DNA of 64,000 nt from assembly GCA_907163345.1 (NCBI GenBank), contig CAJQUN010001145.1:1-64000 (forward strand), in the 5' to 3' direction. Under the pieces are notes generated by a model. The model saw only the letters and a list, made by a program, of their open reading frames with translations. It made no database searches and was not told the origin of the DNA. Within the stretch, counting starts at the first letter, position 1. Every line of letters begins with the position of its first letter. Of this stretch, positions 60,065-64,000 are shown piece after piece. A program made the translations under genes and the position numbers. This DNA is from Haberlea rhodopensis. Its lineage: Eukaryota > Streptophyta > Magnoliopsida > Lamiales > Gesneriaceae.

Positions 60065-60974
60065 GGGTCCGCTTGGTTTGAATGATAGGATTATTGAGTG
60101 ATTATTAATATAGTGATAAATCTACTGATTAAAAAATGTTGTTATATATATGATTATATAATATGATGTTTGGTATGCTTTTTTTAAGTAGGATACAGAA
60201 AATGATTTTTATGTGTAAATCCGATACTACCCCTTTTAACCCTGAATACAAACACTTAACACAATTCATTAGGATTTACAAATGCATAAGAACCCAAAAT
60301 GAACAACACGATTGCCGAAAGATGTGCGTAAACATCTGAAATTTTTTAGTAAGTGAGACAGAACAAGGAAGAGTGAATACACGAGTGGAGAAATGGGATT
60401 ACGAATTACAGAAGAAGATTCGCTCAAAAACGTTCTTAGAGCAAACTTTACTTAAAGTTTTTATAATGTATGAAAATGCTCACAATATCCAAATGCTTTC
60501 CGCATCACGAGTAAGAAACCATGTTAAATCAAATCTGAAATGCTATATGACTAATAGCGTAAAATATATGAAATCGATTTGCCAAAATGGTACAACACAA
60601 GTTTGCTGAAAGTTTTGATGATTTACCAGAGACAAATACTTTTGGCTGTTGCAGACCGACAATCACCTTCTCCAAATCGTATGATTTCAGCGCTTACCAG
60701 AAGATAAATGTTTGATGTTGGTTAGGGTTGTCAATGAGCATTATTTTTTGTTTGATGTCGGCTAGGGCAATAAGGTAAATATTTCACTATCATCTGCACT
60801 GTTGAACCATGGGTTGGTAATCGTAGGGGGGAGGGTTGGACAATTGTCCACCAATTAGTATGCATTTATCACGGGCCTGTGTATTTAAGAGAGTTTATTA
60901 ATAACTGAAAGGAACAAATGTTTATTTAATATTCACTACCTAATCATCCACTATCATCCCTACCAAACATGCTC
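60065..60974. mobile_element. PIF/Harbinger-like element, ~910 bp
   Basis: The left end GGGTCCGCTTGGTTTGAATG and the right end (inward: GAGCATGTTTGGTAGGGATG) are inverted repeats of the Tourist/Harbinger style. They are flanked by TAA on both sides (60062-60064, 60975-60977), the usual 3-bp duplication. The interior has no recognisable transposase. It ends about 265 bp upstream of the eIF5A TATA box. Confidence 0.65.
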
Positions 60975-61239
60975 TAAAAGACATATTTAGCCAATTTATA
61001 TGTCCACCGTTACAACCCTGCACGAGTCCACACCTGAAAACTACCTTTCAAAGGCGGCTCAAATAGATAAACTAAAATATCTCCTCACGGCCTCACCCCT
61101 CAAACACTGCGTCGTTTTAACGCGAGCGCCCAACGAAGATCTCATCCGTCAACCGCCACACCTCCTCAATCAACGGCTCTAATTTCTCTCCCCTTCCCAA
61201 AAAGCCCTAAATTCCCCATCTCCTGCATCCGCGAACCCC

Positions 61240-61245
61240 TATATA
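61240..61245 (+). promoter_or_regulatory. Candidate TATA box of the eIF5A gene
   Basis: TATATA in the context CCCCTATATACATACC lies 104 bases before the TATA-distal A of the start codon region (ATG at 61349). That would place transcription start near 61270 with a CT-rich leader of about 80 bases (CTCTCTGCTTC..., TCTCTCC), as is common for plant translation-factor genes. Confidence 0.6.
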
Positions 61246-61348
61246 CATACCCACAGCTTTTTCACCCCAGCACCGGCTCTCTGCTTCAACTCAGCTATTC
61301 TCTCTCCAAATTTGTTCTAGTTTCTTTAACCCAGCTTCGCTGCCGAGG

Positions 61349-63023
61349 ATGTCGGACGAGGAGCATCATTTCGAGTCGAAGGCCGACGCCGGCGCTTCGA
61401 AGACATATCCTCAGCAGGCTGGAACTATCCGTAAGAACGGTTACATAGTCATCAAAGGCCGCCCTTGCAAGGTTATCCATTTTATGCATCTAAACGTATG
61501 ATTATTGTAGGTGTTGATTTTAATTTCACGTGTATAATTCTGCTGTGTGGCCGTACGTGTGTGTATATGTTTTTCTATATCTGAGAAATTATTTGTTTGA
61601 CTGTGGCGGTGAGAGGTTTCGGATTTTCTGATTTATTTCCTGCAAATTTTTTGGACAAAGTTCTATGTTTGTTGGTGGTGTTTTGACTTATATTACTGGA
61701 TTTCTGCCTCCTTTTCCTCCTATGTTCTTATGATTCGGCTCTAAATTTAGTTTTATAATTTAAGATACTTGTTTTGAATATCTTATGTACTTCACAAAGT
61801 TTGCAACTTTGCAGTCTCATAGGATTGACATAGGAATTTAGGGGATTAAAAGTTGCATTTTTTGGAAAATCAATTGTAAAGTTCGATTTATTATTCCTTA
61901 CTTGAGGAGTAAGCCCATCTGCCCCTCGCCTGAAAGTAAGGGTTTTGGGAGAAGAAACTAGGTGCGCTCAATTTAGGACGTCGATCGAGTTGAATGTATT
62001 TGCTGCCTTATTTAACAAACCAAATAATACAGTTGCTTGTATGGAATAAGTTGGCTTAAGATTGTGGTCAAGATTATGCATTATCTCGTTACTATTGTTT
62101 TTGTCACTTCCAATGTCTTTGCTTTTGGTAATTATGTAGGGTAGCTATTGAGTGCTTATTATTGTATGCGTGATTGTTGCAGGTTGTGGAAGTTTCAACC
62201 TCCAAAACTGGAAAGCACGGGCATGCCAAGTGTCATTTTGTTGCCATTGACATCTTTACTTCTAAGAAACTCGAAGATATTGTCCCCTCCTCCCACAACT
62301 GTGACGTAAGCTTATTCTCTTTTGTTGTTGCGCTTTTAACGCATTGTTGTTGTTTGTTACGGAGAAAGTTGTGATAATGAATTTCACTTAATTGCAGATT
62401 CCACATGTCAATCGCACCGACTATCAGCTTATTGATATCTCTGAGGATGGATTTGTATGTGATTACCTTTTTTTTTTTTTCACTTTATCATCCTAAAGAA
62501 CAGTGTAAAAACCTGATAAATTAATGGTGTAGCTGAGCTTGCTCACTGACAATGGTAACACTAAGGATGACCTTAGGCTTCCAACTGATGACACTCTCCT
62601 TACCCAGGTTAGATTTATTTCTAGCTATTATTTGATTTCTTACTAATCTCCTTTTATTAGTCATTGTACAGTTGACAACAAATTCTTCGGCTTGGAAATT
62701 CGTATTCCACTGACTTGTAACGTGCAGGAAAGGATCAAATAAAAAAAATTGAAATTTTATGCTTGCTTTTATAATATGTTGAGTTTCCGTACCTTCCCAA
62801 ATTTCTTGGAATGTCCTTAGTCGCGATAAAACTGTTTGTGGCTCCTGGCTATTTGTGAACTCAAGAAAAATTATTCTTGCTAATCTCTAATTAATATTTC
62901 TTGATTTCTACTGACATACAGATTAAAGATGGTTTTTCTGAGGGGAAGGATCTTGTTGTGAGTGTTATGTCTGCCATGGGAGAGGAGCAGATTTGCGCAC
63001 TCAAGGATATTGGTCCCAAGTAG
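61349..63023 (+). CDS. eIF5A: Eukaryotic translation initiation factor 5A, 159 aa, five exons
   Basis: The exons are 61349-61471, 62183-62305, 62398-62454, 62533-62607 and 62922-63023 (TAG). All introns are GT-AG and fall between codons. The protein starts MSDEEHHFESK and has the SH3-like domain with GRPCKVVEVSTSKTGKHGHAK; lysine 52 in TGKHGHAK is the residue that is converted to hypusine by deoxyhypusine synthase and hydroxylase. The OB-fold half follows (residues ~84-159: IPHVNRTDYQLIDI, LRLPTDDTLL, VSVMSAMGEEQI), ending ALKDIGPK. Length matches plant eIF5A (158-160). It binds the ribosome E site and relieves stalls in elongation and termination in the cytoplasm. Intron 1 (711 bp) in the leader-proximal position is typical for strong expression of such genes. 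The gene appears intact. Confidence 0.97.
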
Positions 63024-64000
63024 CTTGTTTGCTAGCCGGGATTGCTCCATCGTTTTCAATCTAAAATGAAATAGACGTTATATTACGGATTAGTAAATGA
63101 TGGGAGGGCTATCAGGCCATCATATTTGGAATTATCGAGACCAAGTTGATGATGGTTTGTACCCCTCGACTATTAAGTAACTACATTTTCGTATTTCTGG
63201 GTCGTCTTGTGACAATGTTTGTCTTTTTATTACGAATATTCCCTTTTTTCGGAGCTGTTGAATTTCATCTTGTTTATTATACGTGGGGGTGTGGATTGGA
63301 TTTGCCAGCCATCTGTTTAAGCTTTGTTGCATTGCGCTTATTTATCATCGCCATGGTGTTACTTTTTTGTTTTTGGTTCCCATCTTAGTTTGTTAGCATA
63401 TTTTGATAAAATGTTTCGTCATGTAGCTGACGACATTTCTTGCATTTCATTTAATTAATAGAACGTTACAGATATATTAGCTGTATGCAAAAGATCGTAT
63501 GATCTGTTTGCGTAAAGTTTTTATGATCTTAGAAAATGACATGACACGTGTATTTATTGAAAAAGATCCGATAAGCTCGTAATATTTTATTAAACTATCG
63601 TAATATATTTTAAGAAGTTTATAAACTTGTTTTAAGAAGTTTATAAACTTGTTTTTAATATATTAAGTTATTGTTTCAATATAATCTCCCCATTTCATTT
63701 GGCGTCGCTTCATTTATGCCAAGCGTGGATTATTATTTTTCTATATTATTAAAACAATGACGTGGGCGACGACGAATTTTTTATTTTGTTAACATAACAG
63801 GAATTATATTATTACAAACTACAAAGTACATCTGTCATATGAAAAAAGAGAAAATATATCGATGAAAAGGCCTGTTAAAAGGTGTAAAGAATGCATCTGA
63901 TGTGCTAGAACGTGACCGATCACCACCAATACCAAACATGTCCACTCAAACTATGAGTCCCAAGATGGAGTCGACAAAGGGAGCTGCCTTCCACAAATTG
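63024..64000. other. eIF5A 3' flank and unassigned end of the window
   Basis: A 3' untranslated region of roughly 350-400 bases is expected. The rest is AT-rich, with a short tandem repeat TTTTAAGAAGTTTATAAACT at about 63610-63655. The last ~130 bases (63870-64000) are less AT-rich and may be the 3' part of a minus-strand gene that continues outside the window, but no frame was recognised. Confidence 0.4.

Noticed and set aside
63870..64000. 3' exon of a minus-strand gene at the window edge
   Set aside because: All three minus-strand frames contain stops nearby and none has a recognisable motif; too little sequence to support a call.

Overview
The window is nuclear DNA from a flowering plant. 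It is AT-rich, with GT-AG introns and three recognisable single-copy plant genes buried in transposable elements. The style of the LTR retrotransposons and Helitrons suggests an asterid eudicot (Lamiales is only a guess). No bacterial, organellar or viral gene set is present.

Layout. (1) 1-10.7 kb is intergenic, with small hAT-like elements that have clean 8-bp target duplications and tRNA-derived SINE-like pieces. (2) 10.7-13.0 kb holds an intact three-exon DUF538 gene on the + strand. (3) 14.4-18.8 kb holds the gene for the chloroplast division factor MinE: a short first exon, a 3.6-kb intron carrying a non-autonomous Helitron, and a 197-codon last exon. (4) 17.4-34.2 kb is a recent direct segmental duplication. 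About 6.2 kb (17436-23633 and 27961-34159, offset 10,524-10,526 bp) was copied, so the last MinE exon occurs twice. Between the copies lies 4.3 kb of degenerate Ty3/gypsy internal sequence. (5) 30.4-38.2 kb is a complete Mutator-like element (MULE) with a 10-bp target duplication. It has long terminal inverted repeats and arrays of ~21-bp palindromes at both ends. Inside are a plant mobile domain (PMD, MAIN/MAIL1-like) gene and, in convergent orientation, a truncated MuDR-type transposase. The PMD gene is split by a 2.79-kb solo LTR flanked by CGTGT. Copy A of the duplication holds only the left end of this MULE. (6) 38.6-47.6 kb is a 9.0-kb Helitron on the minus strand with recognisable 5' and 3' termini, a decayed Rep-helicase gene, and captured fragments of a DRG-type GTPase gene and an RBP45/47 RNA-binding protein gene. 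(7) 48.6-59.7 kb is a nest: a LINE 3' end interrupted by a non-autonomous gypsy-like LTR retrotransposon, whose two LTRs were in turn hit by two solo LTRs and two hAT-like elements. (8) 60.1-61.0 kb is a PIF/Harbinger-like element. (9) 61.3-63.0 kb holds an intact five-exon eIF5A gene.

How it fits together. The host genes (DUF538, MinE, eIF5A) are unrelated housekeeping or stress genes on the same strand and do not form an operon-like unit. The main interest is structural. A MULE carries a nearly intact PMD gene and palindromic end arrays. A retrotransposon entered that gene. A rearrangement with a breakpoint inside the retrotransposon then duplicated the MinE terminal exon together with the MULE left end. 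A neighbouring Helitron captured exons from two other genes. All calls come from reading the sequence; no searches or alignments were run.
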